Origin: Hyphomicrobiales bacterium
Lineage (GTDB): Bacteria; Pseudomonadota; Alphaproteobacteria; Rhizobiales; Beijerinckiaceae
Assembly: GCA_930633525.1 (NCBI GenBank)
Contig: CAKNFP010000001.1
Location: 2,458,001 to 2,522,000 of the forward strand
Length of the DNA: 64,000 nt
Reading direction: 5' to 3'
Shown: positions 1 to 10,862 of the stretch, piece by piece
Layout of the letters: each line of letters starts with the position of its first letter
How positions within the stretch are numbered: position 1 is the first letter of the stretch
Program-made: the position numbers and the translations under genes
The notes under the pieces: model-generated
Told to the model about the DNA's origin: nothing
Seen by the model: only the letters and a program-made list of their open reading frames with translations
Databases searched by the model: none

Positions 1-1260
1 AGCCCGAGCGCGGTCGTCGCCAGCGCCGTGCTTCCAGACATCGCGCCTGTCATCGCGAAGACAGGGATCGACAGCATCGCCGAACTCAGCAAGATTTTCG
101 AGCTCGACGATGCCTTCAATACGCCGGACGCGGTGATCTACTACCAGCGCCACTTCATCCGCTATCTCACGTCGCTTGCGATGCTCGATCTCAAGCCAGG
201 GATGCGCGTGCTGGATATCGGCGCTTCCGAGCCCTACGTCTTTGGCGCACTGCTGAAGCGCTATGCGCCCGATGTGTGGATATCCGCCGTCGAGGAGCGC
301 GGTTCGGCAGCGCCGATGAACTACACGATCAAATCCAAGGTCACTGGCGTTCCTGATTTCGACGTGCATCGCGTCAAATGCAACGTCGAGCGCGAGAGGC
401 TGCCGTTCCCCGACGCGAGCTTCGATGTCGTCCTGGCGATGGAGATCCTTGAACATCTGCCGGTCAATCCCGCCTTCTTCGCGGAGGAGATCGCGCGCGT
501 CACGCGCCCCGGCGGCCAGGTTCTGGTGACGACGCCCAACATCACCTCGCATCAGTCGGCCGCGCGTCTCCTCAACGGCCATTCGCCCTACTCATTCGGC
601 ATCTTCATGCCGCTGATGGGAATTCATGGGCGCCATCAGCGGGAGTGGACCCCCCACGAGGTGGAGTTGCTGATGCGCACGGCGGGCTTTGACACCGACC
701 GCCTGTGCACGGCCGATGTCTATGACCAGGCGGTCGAGGCCAAGACCGCGGATGTGCTGATGGCCTGGCGCCGCAACCCGGTTCTCCTGGGCGAGACGAC
801 ACTCTATCGCGGCACGCGGAACCTGCGCCCCTCCGAGGCGCCGCTCGAGCTCTACAGCTCCGATCCGCGGCGGTATCGTGGAGGAATTCTGGCCACGCGC
901 CGTCGTCCGACCGATGCGGATGTGCAGGTCTCGCTGACGAACAAGAGCCCGGTATCCTGGTTTCACGATGGGTCAGATCCCGTGCAGCTTGAGGTCCGTT
1001 GGCTCAACGACGATGGAGAGCTGTCTCAGGAGTTCGTCAGGCTCGCCCTGCCCCGCAGCGTCGAGCCGGGCGAGACGCTCGATGTCCGGCTGCGCTTGGG
1101 AGAAGAGCCGGAGCGTTACGAGGGCGCGGCGAGCATCCGGCTGTTCCATCTCGGGCATGGATGGTTCGACATACTCGACACGACGAACTCTGTGCTGCTT
1201 CCGCTCAACCGCGCGACCTTCGAAGCCTTCATGGCCTCGCCCGAGCTCCGGGAAGCGTGA
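1..1260 (+). CDS. SAM-dependent class I methyltransferase, surface-glycan locus (5' end probably outside window)
   Basis: The frame is open from the first base. The first possible start is a GTG at 28 with no Shine-Dalgarno in front, so the gene probably begins upstream of the window. Near residues 55-75 (counted from the GTG) lies motif I, VLDIGAS. It is followed by the FPDASFDVVLAMEILEHLP segment typical of Methyltransf_11/25 domains and a PGG motif. The last ~150 residues look beta-rich and are not methyltransferase core; they may be an accessory or carbohydrate-binding domain. The stop overlaps the ATG of a glycosyltransferase (ATGA-type), so a role in modifying a sugar or glycan lipid is likely. 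The substrate is unknown. Confidence 0.8.
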   Translation, partial: SPSAVVASAVLPDIAPVIAKTGIDSIAELSKIFELDDAFNTPDAVIYYQRHFIRYLTSLAMLDLKPGMRVLDIGASEPYVFGALLKRYAPDVWISAVEERGSAAPMNYTIKSKVTGVPDFDVHRVKCNVERERLPFPDASFDVVLAMEILEHLPVNPAFFAEEIARVTRPGGQVLVTTPNITSHQSAARLLNGHSPYSFGIFMPLMGIHGRHQREWTPHEVELLMRTAGFDTDRLCTADVYDQAVEAKTADVLMAWRRNPVLLGETTLYRGTRNLRPSEAPLELYSSDPRRYRGGILATRRRPTDADVQVSLTNKSPVSWFHDGSDPVQLEVRWLNDDGELSQEFVRLALPRSVEPGETLDVRLRLGEEPERYEGAASIRLFHLGHGWFDILDTTNSVLLPLNRATFEAFMASPELREA

Positions 1261-2582
1261 TGCCCGCGCAGCCCGCTCGCCCCCTGGTGGACTGGTTTTC
1301 GCCGCTGCCGCCAGCACGCAGTGATATCGCCCATTTCTCCGCGCGCATCCTGCCCGCCCTCGCGGCTCGTGCCGACGTCCGTCTGTGGACCGACCAGCCC
1401 GGATCGGACCCCGCGCTGGCCCGGCATGCGGAGGTCATTGTCTATGATCCGCGCAGCATCGACCTGGGCAAGCTGAACAAAAGCAATCTCATCTTTTACA
1501 ACATGGGCAACGACGGACGCTTCCACGCCGCGATCCGTGAGGTCATGTTCAAGGTGCCGGGCGTGCTCGTGGCGCACGAGCTGAGCTATCACCACTCCAT
1601 GTACTGGGACTACATGGTTCGCCGGAAGGATCCCGCGGCCTACCTTGCCTTGGTCGAGCAACGCTATGGCGCCGAGGGGCTGCTCGCCGCCAAGCAGCAC
1701 ATGGAGAAAGGCAAGCCGCATATCGATGATCTGGCGCGTCAGTACCCGTTCATCGACTATCTCGCCGATGCCTCGCTGGCCGTCGTGTGCCATACGGCGG
1801 CCGTCGAGGAAGCCGTGACGGCGCGCGGCGTCGGAGCACTGAGGTTGCCCCTCGCCTTCCAGGCTCCGCCGAACCCGCCCTCGAAATCCAGAACATCGGG
1901 TGTCCTGGAGTTCGTGCAATTCGGGTATATCGGCCCGCAACGCCGCCTCTTCAGCATACTCGGGGCGCTCGCTCGCTTTCGGGACAAGCATCCCTTTCGC
2001 CTCCGCATCTTCGGCGAGCTCTGGGACCAGGACGCGGTCCGCGCCGAGATCCGCCGGCAGCGGCTCGATGATCTCGTGTCGATCGTCGGCTTTGTCGCGG
2101 AACCAATCCTCGACAGCGCGATCGCCCGGGCGGACCTCGTCTTCAACCTGCGTTACCCGTCGATCGGCGAGGCATCGGGGAGCCAGATGCGCATCTGGGC
2201 TGCCGGAGCGCCTTCCATTGTCACCAATACGGGCTGGTACGGCGAACTTCCCGACGAGACGGTCATCAAGATCGAACAGAATACCGAGGCGGCGGATCTT
2301 GATCGCGTGCTTACGACGCTCGCCAGGGACCGCTTTGCTTACGCCCAGACAGGGCTGAACGGCTTCAAGCATCTGGCAAGGCATCACAGCCCCGAAACCT
2401 ATGTCGAGCAGTTGCTGGCCATCAAGGATCTTGCCGAGGAGCGACGCTCCAGCATGGCCTACCGCCACCTGACGGCGCGCGCCGACACCGCCGTCGAACG
2501 CATGTTCGGCCGCGAAAGAGCCGCCAAGATCAAGGCGGTCATGAACTATCAGAGCAAGTTCGACGGATCGGCGCACGGCTGA
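1260..2582 (+). CDS. Glycosyltransferase, GT4-like
   Basis: I start the gene at the ATG at 1260, which overlaps the TGA of the methyltransferase. The frame is open further upstream to 999, but that would overlap the methyltransferase by 260 bases. The product is about 440 residues. The C-terminal half has the GT-B nucleotide-sugar domain: a FVQFGYIGPQRR strand-loop, a RIFGELWD segment, and SIGEASGSQMRIWAAGAPSI, which resembles the donor-binding loop of GT4 enzymes acting in polysaccharide synthesis. No signal peptide or membrane segment is visible, so it is cytoplasmic or peripheral. Its partner in the pathway is probably the upstream methyltransferase. The donor and acceptor sugars cannot be read from the sequence. 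Confidence 0.8.
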   Translation: MPAQPARPLVDWFSPLPPARSDIAHFSARILPALAARADVRLWTDQPGSDPALARHAEVIVYDPRSIDLGKLNKSNLIFYNMGNDGRFHAAIREVMFKVPGVLVAHELSYHHSMYWDYMVRRKDPAAYLALVEQRYGAEGLLAAKQHMEKGKPHIDDLARQYPFIDYLADASLAVVCHTAAVEEAVTARGVGALRLPLAFQAPPNPPSKSRTSGVLEFVQFGYIGPQRRLFSILGALARFRDKHPFRLRIFGELWDQDAVRAEIRRQRLDDLVSIVGFVAEPILDSAIARADLVFNLRYPSIGEASGSQMRIWAAGAPSIVTNTGWYGELPDETVIKIEQNTEAADLDRVLTTLARDRFAYAQTGLNGFKHLARHHSPETYVEQLLAIKDLAEERRSSMAYRHLTARADTAVERMFGRERAAKIKAVMNYQSKFDGSAHG

Positions 2583-2854
2583 GCGGCCACACGGGCGAGC
2601 CGGGGCACGACGCCTCGGCGAATGGCACGAAGGCCGAACCGGCGTATCGAGCAAGCCTGTCCGCGATCGACCCGCCGGGCTTAAAAATAGAAAATAAAAT
2701 TCAATGACTTGGATGGCGTCGTCTCATCCCATCCAAGTATCATCCCATCCAGGTCAGGCTTGCTCTATGGCCGATCAGAACGGCGAGGCGCTAAATCTTC
2801 GCCTCAGCGGATCGTCCCGAAAAGTCGAACTCCTTGTCGGGACGACGCGTTGCC
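2583..2854. other. Intergenic region with three hairpins between two convergent glycan genes
   Basis: This 272-base gap separates the convergent glycosyltransferase and gmd. It holds three inverted repeats: CTTGGATGG/CCATCCAAG at 2708-2737, GAGGCG/CGCCTC at about 2785-2807, and CGTCCCGA/TCGGGACG at 2813-2844. The last one sits 10 bases past the gmd stop and may end its transcript, although no clear U-tract follows. An A/T-rich stretch lies at 2682-2704. No gene is visible. Confidence 0.5.
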
Positions 2855-3895
<1,041 letters not shown>

Positions 3896-4066
3896 CTATC
3901 CTTCTGAGAAAACGCGGGCATTCCATGCGATCATGGTCGCGTCAAGGCAAACGGCCCAACGGACGTTTAGACTGCTTCGAAATGCGGTCTCGAGCGGACT
4001 ATACCAACATTGCTGGCAACTCAAGTTTGGCCTATAGCCGGACAGCGCTTCTCCGCGCTCACTGAC

Positions 4067-5287
4067 ATGGAAATCATGAATTTATACGCCGTCAGCCATG
4101 CGATCTGGCGCCGCTTGCCCAAGGGACCCCGCCAGGCTGCCTATGCGCGCCTTGCGGCGCTCATCAGCCCGCGTCCTGACCCGGCCGCGCCGCGGCAGGC
4201 CACCGCGCCATGGATCGTGGCCGGGGTTCTGCGCTCCCCCACAGGCCTCGGCCAGGCCGCCCGCCTCGCCCTCGAGGCTCTGAGGGCAAGCGGCGAGCCC
4301 GTCTTCGCGGCTGATGTGACCGCCGCGCTGCGACAGCCGCTGGCCCTGCCGCCCGTCGAGAGCCCGCCTCTGCCCGAGGGACCGGGCACCGTCATCCTCT
4401 TCGGCGTCCCACCCACCACGGGCCATGCGCTCAGGGCCATCGGCAAACGGGCGCTCGCAGGCAAGCGTGTGATCGGCTGCTGGTTCTGGGAGCTGGAGCG
4501 CGCCCCGAATTTCTGGAAGCGGGACGCCAGGTTGCTGCACGAGGTCGTCTCCACCTCGCAGTTCGGCTGCGCGGCCATCGCCACGACCCTTGGCCAGCCG
4601 GTGCGCCAGATCGTGCATCCGCTTACCGCCGAGCCCTTGCCGGAGATCACCCGCGCGAGCCATCTCCTGCCCGGCCACCATTTCCGCGTCGGCTTCGCCT
4701 GCGACTTCGGCTCGACGACCGCCCGCAAGAACCCGCTCGCCGTGGTGGCCGCCTTCGAGAAAGCCTTCGCGACAAAGCCGGATACGACCCTGTCCCTGAA
4801 GGTGCGCGATCCCTCCGCCTCGCCAGCGGTCGAGGCGAAGCTGCGTGAGGTCGCGCAGCGCCTCGGGCCGCGTTTCGAGCTCGTCGCCGGTGACCTGTCG
4901 CGGGAGGCGAGCCTCAACTGGCTCGCCAATCTCGACCTCTACCTGTCTCTCCATCGCTCCGAAGGGTTCGGCCTGCCCATCGCGGAAGCGATGCGGCTCG
5001 GCGTTCCCGTCGCCGTCACGGACTGGTCGGCTCCAACCGAATTCGTGGACGATAGCTGCGGCTTTCCTATCCCCTACACGCTCATCCCGGTGGAGGATGC
5101 CTCGGGCCTTTATGCCCTGCCCGGCGCGCGCTGGGCGGACGCGGATGTCGATGCCGCCGCAGACATCCTCCGCTATGCCCGCCAGTCTCCGGTGGCGCTG
5201 GCAACCCGGGCGGTCGCCGCACGCGAACGGATCGAGGAACTCTACAATACCGGACGATTTCTCCAGCAACTGCGCGGCGGCGCATGA
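4067..5287 (+). CDS. Glycosyltransferase, GT4 family
   Basis: The product is about 406 residues. I chose the ATG at 4067; an ATG at 4076 is equally possible, and an upstream TTG at 4010 is less likely. None has a strong ribosome binding site. The N-terminal half contains VIGCWFWELERAP, common in GT4 enzymes of O-antigen and exopolysaccharide loci. The C-terminal half has HRSEGFGLPIAEAMRLG, which includes the EX7E nucleotide-sugar motif, and PVAVTDWSAPTEFV. It is divergent from gmd and overlaps the next glycosyltransferase by four bases (ATGA), so the two are probably translated together. Acceptor and linkage are unknown. Confidence 0.85.
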   Translation: MEIMNLYAVSHAIWRRLPKGPRQAAYARLAALISPRPDPAAPRQATAPWIVAGVLRSPTGLGQAARLALEALRASGEPVFAADVTAALRQPLALPPVESPPLPEGPGTVILFGVPPTTGHALRAIGKRALAGKRVIGCWFWELERAPNFWKRDARLLHEVVSTSQFGCAAIATTLGQPVRQIVHPLTAEPLPEITRASHLLPGHHFRVGFACDFGSTTARKNPLAVVAAFEKAFATKPDTTLSLKVRDPSASPAVEAKLREVAQRLGPRFELVAGDLSREASLNWLANLDLYLSLHRSEGFGLPIAEAMRLGVPVAVTDWSAPTEFVDDSCGFPIPYTLIPVEDASGLYALPGARWADADVDAAADILRYARQSPVALATRAVAARERIEELYNTGRFLQQLRGGA

Positions 5288-6402
5288 GCACGGCGGGATC
5301 CATCGACACCTTCGTCTGGTTCTGGGGACGGCGCGGTGGAGGCCCGGTCTTCGCCCTGAAATGCGCGCAATGGCTCGCCGAGGCACGCCCTGACGAAAGG
5401 CTCCTGCTGTCCTTTTCGGAAACGAGCGAGGAGCTGGACGCAGCGCGCGCCAGCGGCCTGCCTCTGGCGGTCGAGCCGGACCCGCGTGTCGCCGGATCCC
5501 CTCTCGCCAAGGCGCAAGCGGTCCTGGCGATGGCCATCCGCTTTCGCCGCGACATGCGGCGGCTCAAGCCGCGTCGCGTCGTCATCCCAATGAACTTCGC
5601 CTTCGCCTGGCCCCTGGTGCATCTCGTGCCGCGCGGCACCCGCGTGACCTATGTCGTCCATGACGACACACCACACCCTGGAGACTACGCGCGCCTGTGG
5701 CAGGAAAGCACGCAGAAGCGGCTCGTCGCCACGGCCGACCGCGTGCTCGCCCTGTCGGAGGCCGTCGGCGCGGACGTTCTCGCCCATCACCGCGGCGTCC
5801 AGGACAAGCTGCGGATCGTCCCGATCAACGCGTTCTACGCCGACGCCACCCAGTCTGCCCCCGCCCCCCGGCGCCCGGCGCCCGTTGGTCGCCCCCTGCA
5901 GTTGCTCTTCGTCGGCCGCCTGATCGCTTACAAGGGCCTCAGCCTGCTGCGCGCGGCGCTGGAGCCGCTGAAGGCCCGTGACGACTGGCGCCTGACGATC
6001 GCCGGCAGCGGGCCCGACAAGGCCTATGCGGATGACGCCTTCAAGGATTTGCCCCAGGTCACCCTGCGCACGGAATGGCTTTCGCAGCCCGACTTGCAGG
6101 GGTTGATCGCCGAAGCGGACACTCTCATCTGCCCCTATGTGGAGGCGAGCCAGTCCGCGATCATCCCGGAGGGTCTCGCCCTGGGGACCCCCTCCATCGT
6201 GACACCGGTGGGCGCGCTCCCGGAACAGGTGGGATTTGGGGCTGTGGGCGAGGTCGCGGCGCAAGCGACCGCCCACGCCCTCACCGTGGCGATCCAACGC
6301 CTCATCGACGATCGTGACCATGTGGCGGCGTTGCAGGCGAAGGCGCTAGACTTCATGCACGCGGGCCGGGCAACAGCCGATCTCGCCGGCGCGCTCGGCT
6401 AG
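5284..6402 (+). CDS. Glycosyltransferase, GT4 family
   Basis: This 372-residue protein starts at an ATG overlapping the previous stop. Its GT-B C-terminal domain is visible in LLFVGRLIAYKGLSLL, LTIAGSGPDK and the donor loop CPYVEASQSAIIPEGLALG, followed by TPSIVTPVGALPEQV. The N-terminal domain has TYVVHDDTPHPGDYARLW, a segment seen in acceptor-binding halves of GT4 enzymes. No transmembrane helix is seen. Together with the preceding gene it forms a two-gene transcription unit for glycan assembly. No downstream gene continues the unit: a 513-base gap follows. Confidence 0.85.
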   Translation: MSTAGSIDTFVWFWGRRGGGPVFALKCAQWLAEARPDERLLLSFSETSEELDAARASGLPLAVEPDPRVAGSPLAKAQAVLAMAIRFRRDMRRLKPRRVVIPMNFAFAWPLVHLVPRGTRVTYVVHDDTPHPGDYARLWQESTQKRLVATADRVLALSEAVGADVLAHHRGVQDKLRIVPINAFYADATQSAPAPRRPAPVGRPLQLLFVGRLIAYKGLSLLRAALEPLKARDDWRLTIAGSGPDKAYADDAFKDLPQVTLRTEWLSQPDLQGLIAEADTLICPYVEASQSAIIPEGLALGTPSIVTPVGALPEQVGFGAVGEVAAQATAHALTVAIQRLIDDRDHVAALQAKALDFMHAGRATADLAGALG

Positions 6403-6915
6403 GGTCAACCGACTTTCGTTGCTCAGGGTGGGATTGGGGTCGCCGAACCGCCCTGTCATCCCGGAATCGGCGAAGCCGTTGCTTGGAATCCAGAAACCAT
6501 GCCGCTCCAGCAAGAAGACGCCTTGTGCAAACGAAGGCGGCCGCTTGCAAATCGTATCGCTTCTGGATCCTGGGCAAGAGCTACGCGCGGCCTGGGATAA
6601 CCGGCGCGTGTCGTCCTTGAAGGTCGATTGATCCTCAGAGCGCCGAACCAGAAAGTGTAGGTGCCTCTTAGATGAATCCGATGCTGGGCCGCATGGACGC
6701 ACGAGCGGCGCTCATTCCGTCAGCCCTGCTTGTCCGACGCCAAAGCGTAGAAACTTCACGATTCTTTTAACGCCATGGTTACCGAAGTGTAAGTCCTGGA
6801 TGGAACCGGAAGCGCTGCGGCGCCGTTGTTGTCGTGTCCCGATTGTTAACGATCCCCGCGAAATCCGGCCGTGGGAGTCGAGCCGGCCGGTGAATACGAC
6901 GAAAGGATCGCATTG
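6403..6915. other. Intergenic region: dispersed palindromic element plus promoter region
   Basis: No gene is visible in this 513-base stretch. The first part carries a family A palindromic repeat (6455-6601, listed separately). The remaining ~300 bases precede the DUF4864 gene and contain locally A/T-richer sequence around 6755-6800 and 6840-6852 that may hold its promoter. I could not assign -35 and -10 boxes with confidence. Confidence 0.5.
6455..6601. repeat. Dispersed palindromic intergenic element, family A, copy 1
   Basis: The left end reads GTCATCCCGG and the right end, on the opposite strand, GTTATCCCAGG. Both arms run on to a GGAATCCAGAA / GGATCCAGAAG segment before a central ~65-base spacer, giving an imperfect inverted repeat of about 40-base arms. 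A second copy with the same layout lies at 31109-31224. The pattern resembles RIME-like or REP-like elements of rhizobia. It has no coding capacity of its own. Confidence 0.65.
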
Positions 6916-7329
6916 ATGCGCGCCCTGATTTTGGCTTCGATGATTGCTCTTGGCGTCTCGCCAGCGGTGGCCCTGGATCGCACGGAGGTCACGGCCGTTC
7001 GCCTCACGATTTCGCAACAGATGGACGCCTTGAAAAAGGAAGACGCGAGGGCCGCATTCGCGATCGTGTCGCCAAAGCTCAAGGCCCGCTTCACGGACAG
7101 CAGCAGCTTCATGACGATGGTGCGGGAGCAGTTTCCCGTGATCATCAATCCGCAGATCGTCTCCTTTGACGATATCCAGCAGACCTCCTACGGCCTCACC
7201 CAGCTCTTGCGGCTTGTGGATGCCCGTGGCGAACCCTGGCTCGCCTTCTTCGTCATGGAACGCGACAAGAAAGGCCGCTGGGGCGTGGCGAATGTGGTGA
7301 CCGTTCGCCTGCCGTCCTACGAGGCCTGA
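6916..7329 (+). CDS. DUF4864 domain-containing exported protein
   Basis: The ATG at 6916 has an AAAGGA site eight bases upstream, so I prefer it over an in-frame GTG at 6871. The 137-residue product begins with a cleavable signal peptide (hydrophobic [17 protein letters not shown], likely cut near residue 20). The mature part contains [22 protein letters not shown], the pattern of DUF4864, followed by a compact alpha/beta fold related to NTF2-like domains. It is probably periplasmic; function unknown. Its 3' end overlaps that of tgt by 13 bases on the opposite strand. Confidence 0.8.
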   Translation: MRALILASMIALGVSPAVALDRTEVTAVRLTISQQMDALKKEDARAAFAIVSPKLKARFTDSSSFMTMVREQFPVIINPQIVSFDDIQQTSYGLTQLLRLVDARGEPWLAFFVMERDKKGRWGVANVVTVRLPSYEA

Positions 7330-8468
7330 TCGGCCTCGTCATCCGCACCGGTCCCGGCCGTCGCCCAATCCGCGCGGATGGCTGCGGAGACGTCCGCCAG
7401 GGTGTTGTCGACGATGGCCTTGCGCAGGCTCGCCATCAGATCCTGATAATAGGCGAGATTGGCCCAGGTCAGGAGCATCATGCCGAGGATCTCGCCGGAT
7501 TTGACGAGATGATGAAGATAGGCGCGGCTGTAGCTATTGGCGGCCGGACAGCTCGAAGTGGGATCGAGCGGCGTGGAATCGTCCGCGTGCCGCGCATTCT
7601 TCAGGTTGACCTTGCCGAAACGCGTATAGGCGAGGCCATGGCGTCCCGCGCGGGTCGGCATGACACAGTCGAACATGTCGACGCCCCGGGTCACGGCCGC
7701 CACGAGGTCGTCAGGCGTGCCGACGCCCATGAGATAGCGCGGCTTGGCCGTCGGCAGATAAGGGATGACCGTCTCGATCATGGCCAGCATGGTCGCCTGC
7801 GGTTCGCCCACCGCCAGCCCGCCAATGGCGTAGCCCTTGAAATCCATGTCGACCAGCGCCCGCGCGCTCTCGATACGCAGCGCCCTGTCCTCGCCACCCT
7901 GGACGATGCCGAACAGCGCCTTGCCCGGCTGCTCGCCGAAGGCGCGCCGTGAACGCTCGGCCCAGCGCAGGCTCAGCCGCATCGCGCGCTCCATGTCCGC
8001 CGTGGACGCCGGGAGCTTCACGCATTCGTCGAGCTGCATCTGGATATCGGAGCCGAGCAGCCCCTGGATCTCGATGGATCGTTCTGGAGTCAGGAGATGC
8101 GTCGCGCCGTCGACATGGGATTGGAATGTGACCCCGTTCTCGTCGATCTTGCGAAGCTTGGCGAGCGACATGACCTGGAAGCCGCCTGAATCCGTCAGGA
8201 TCGGATAGGGCCAGTTCATGAATTTATGGAGGCCGCCGAGCTCGGCGACGCGCTCCGCGCCCGGCCGCAGCATGAGATGATAGGTGTTGCCGAGCACCAC
8301 ATCGGCGCCCAGCGCCTTCACCTGCTCGGGATACATCGCCTTGACGGTCGCCGCCGTGCCCACCGGCATGAAGGCCGGCGTGCGGATGACACCACGCGGC
8401 ATGCGGATCTCACCCGTGCGGGCGGTTCCATCGGTCCCCGTCACGGAGAAGGTGAAGCTGTCGCTCAT
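7317..8468 (-). CDS. tgt: Queuine/preQ1 tRNA-guanine transglycosylase
   Basis: TGT exchanges guanine-34 of GUN-anticodon tRNAs for preQ1 in queuosine synthesis. The 383-residue length is typical. TIM-barrel landmarks include [40 protein letters not shown] [10 protein letters not shown] and [13 protein letters not shown]. The zinc site is unusual: the canonical C-x-C-x2-C before SRAYLHH reads S-S-C-P-A-A, so two of three cysteines are replaced while the distal His of YLHH remains. The ATG at 8468 shares one base with the queA stop (TGATG), so the two are translationally coupled. The next queuosine enzyme, queA, is directly upstream in the same operon. Confidence 0.95.
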   Translation of the reverse strand: MSDSFTFSVTGTDGTARTGEIRMPRGVIRTPAFMPVGTAATVKAMYPEQVKALGADVVLGNTYHLMLRPGAERVAELGGLHKFMNWPYPILTDSGGFQVMSLAKLRKIDENGVTFQSHVDGATHLLTPERSIEIQGLLGSDIQMQLDECVKLPASTADMERAMRLSLRWAERSRRAFGEQPGKALFGIVQGGEDRALRIESARALVDMDFKGYAIGGLAVGEPQATMLAMIETVIPYLPTAKPRYLMGVGTPDDLVAAVTRGVDMFDCVMPTRAGRHGLAYTRFGKVNLKNARHADDSTPLDPTSSCPAANSYSRAYLHHLVKSGEILGMMLLTWANLAYYQDLMASLRKAIVDNTLADVSAAIRADWATAGTGADDEADQAS

Positions 8469-9553
8469 CAAGGGGTCTCCGCACGAAACAAGAGGCTCGC
8501 GTCGCCATAGGAATAGAAGCGGTAGCCGTCGGCGATCGCATGCCCATAGGCCTGCTTCATGCGTTCGAGGCCCGCGAACGCCGAGACGAGCATGAACAGG
8601 GTAGATCGCGGCAGGTGGAAATTGGTCATCAGCACATCGACCGCCCGGAAGCGGTAGCCCGGCGTGATGAAAATGTCGGTATCGCCGGCCCACGGCTGTA
8701 CGCGCCCGTCCGGCGTGGTCGCGCTTTCCAGCAAACGCAGGGAGGTCGTGCCCACGGCGACGATCCGGCCGCCGCGCTCGCGGGTCGCGTTCAGGACAGC
8801 CGCCGTCTCGGCGCTCACCGAGCCCCATTCGGCGTGCATGCGATGCTCGGCCGTGTCCTCGGCCTTCACCGGCAGGAACGTGCCCGCCCCCACATGAAGC
8901 GTCACGAATTGCCTGTCGATGCCGCGTGCCGCCAGCCGGGCAAAGAGCTCATCGGTGAAATGCAATCCCGCCGTCGGGGCGGCTACCGCACCCTCCTCCG
9001 CCGCATAGACTGTTTGGTAGTCAACGCGATCCTCAGCATCTTCGGGACGCTTCGAGGCGATATAGGGCGGCAGCGGAATATGGCCGAGACTGGCGATACT
9101 CTCGTCCAGGATCGGTCCGGTCAGAGCGAATTTCAGGACGATCTCGCCGCCCTCGCCCTTCTCGGTCACAGTGGCATCGAGACCGGACAGGAGACAGGCG
9201 CCTTCCGTTTCCTCGCCGAAGCGGATGACATCCCCGATGGCAAGGCGTTTGGCGGGGCGCACGAAGGCGCGCCAGCGATCGCTTGCCTCGCGCTTGTGCA
9301 GCATCGCCTCGATACGGGCGGATGCATCCCCCCTGCGCCGTATGCCGACGAGCCGCGCGGGAATGACGCGCGTATCGTTGAGCACGAGCGTATCGCCTGG
9401 CGCGAGCAGATCCGGCAGGTCGCGGACAACGCGGTCCACGAGAGCCCCCTCCGGGCCACCGACGACGAGAAGCCGCGCGGCGTCGCGCGGCCTTACCGGC
9501 CGGGTGGCAATTCGGTCCTCCGGCAATTCAAAATCGAACAGATCGACGCGCAT
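8468..9553 (-). CDS. queA: S-adenosylmethionine:tRNA ribosyltransferase-isomerase
   Basis: QueA transfers and isomerises the ribosyl moiety of SAM onto preQ1-34 in tRNA, making epoxyqueuosine, the step after TGT. The product is 361 residues. Recognisable segments are [20 protein letters not shown] at the N-terminus, [34 protein letters not shown] and [19 protein letters not shown] near the C-terminus. It is the upstream partner of tgt, with a one-base overlap. It lies 21 bases downstream of a cyclophilin gene, so coaD, the two cyclophilins, queA and tgt probably form one transcript. Confidence 0.96.
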   Translation of the reverse strand: MRVDLFDFELPEDRIATRPVRPRDAARLLVVGGPEGALVDRVVRDLPDLLAPGDTLVLNDTRVIPARLVGIRRRGDASARIEAMLHKREASDRWRAFVRPAKRLAIGDVIRFGEETEGACLLSGLDATVTEKGEGGEIVLKFALTGPILDESIASLGHIPLPPYIASKRPEDAEDRVDYQTVYAAEEGAVAAPTAGLHFTDELFARLAARGIDRQFVTLHVGAGTFLPVKAEDTAEHRMHAEWGSVSAETAAVLNATRERGGRIVAVGTTSLRLLESATTPDGRVQPWAGDTDIFITPGYRFRAVDVLMTNFHLPRSTLFMLVSAFAGLERMKQAYGHAIADGYRFYSYGDASLLFRAETP

Positions 9554-9574
9554 CGCCGGAGCCCGGATATCCGT

Positions 9575-10036
9575 TCAGGCGCCGACGCGTGCTGTGACGA
9601 TGCTGTCGGGATCGCGGACAGGCTCGCCGCGCTTCAGCTGGTCGACGTTATCCATGCCCTCGATGACGCGGCCCCACACCGTGTACTGCTTGTCGAGGAA
9701 ACGGGCGTCCGAGAAGCAGATGAAGAACTGGGAATTGGCCGAGTTCGGGTTCTGCGTGCGGGCCATGGAGCAGATGCCACGCACATGCGGCTCGGCGTTG
9801 AATTCCTGCGCCAGGTCGGGCAGGTCCGAACCGCCGGTGCCGGTCCCGTGCGGGCAACCGACCTGGGCCATGAAGCCGTCGATGACACGGTGGAAGACGA
9901 TGCCGTCATAGAAGCCGGACGAGGCCAGTTCCTTGATGCGCGCTACATGGTTGGGCGCGAGCTCCGGCAGAAGCTCGATGACGACCTTGCCCTTGGTCGT
10001 GTCGAGGATGAGCGTGTTCTCGGGAGACGGTGCCAT
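9575..10036 (-). CDS. Peptidyl-prolyl cis-trans isomerase, cytoplasmic cyclophilin
   Basis: This 153-residue cyclophilin domain covers almost the whole protein and has no signal peptide, so it acts in the cytoplasm on prolyl bonds during folding. Active-site segments are GIVFHRVIDGFMAQVG (containing the catalytic Arg), MARTQNPNSANSQFFICF and the VWGRVIEGMD strand. The ATG has an AAGGA site eight bases upstream. It is one of two adjacent cyclophilin genes; the other is exported. Confidence 0.93.
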   Translation of the reverse strand: MAPSPENTLILDTTKGKVVIELLPELAPNHVARIKELASSGFYDGIVFHRVIDGFMAQVGCPHGTGTGGSDLPDLAQEFNAEPHVRGICSMARTQNPNSANSQFFICFSDARFLDKQYTVWGRVIEGMDNVDQLKRGEPVRDPDSIVTARVGA

Positions 10037-10239
10037 GGAGCGTTCCTTCTTAAGGATGGGGATTCTATCGATGCGAATGCGCGATTGCGCCCGGCGGAAG
10101 CCGGTTCACAGCAGCCACGCTGATCAAGGTGGACGATATAGGCACGATTGGCGCCGAGGGACAGGGCCGAATGTGATCATCCCCATCCCGCGCCGCGCGA
10201 CATCAGACGTGAAACCGCCAGCGACTACTTCGCCAACAG

Positions 10240-10833
<594 letters not shown>

Positions 10834-10862
10834 CAGATAATCTCCAGGAGAACGGCCGGCTT

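Noticed and set aside
4010..4066. TTG start for the glycosyltransferase at 4067
   Set aside because: It adds 19 residues with no ribosome binding site. The residues are not GT-like, and two ATGs follow close by.
8540..10123. 527-codon plus-strand frame across queA and a cyclophilin
   Set aside because: It runs antisense across two clear genes and their gap, so it cannot be a real single gene.
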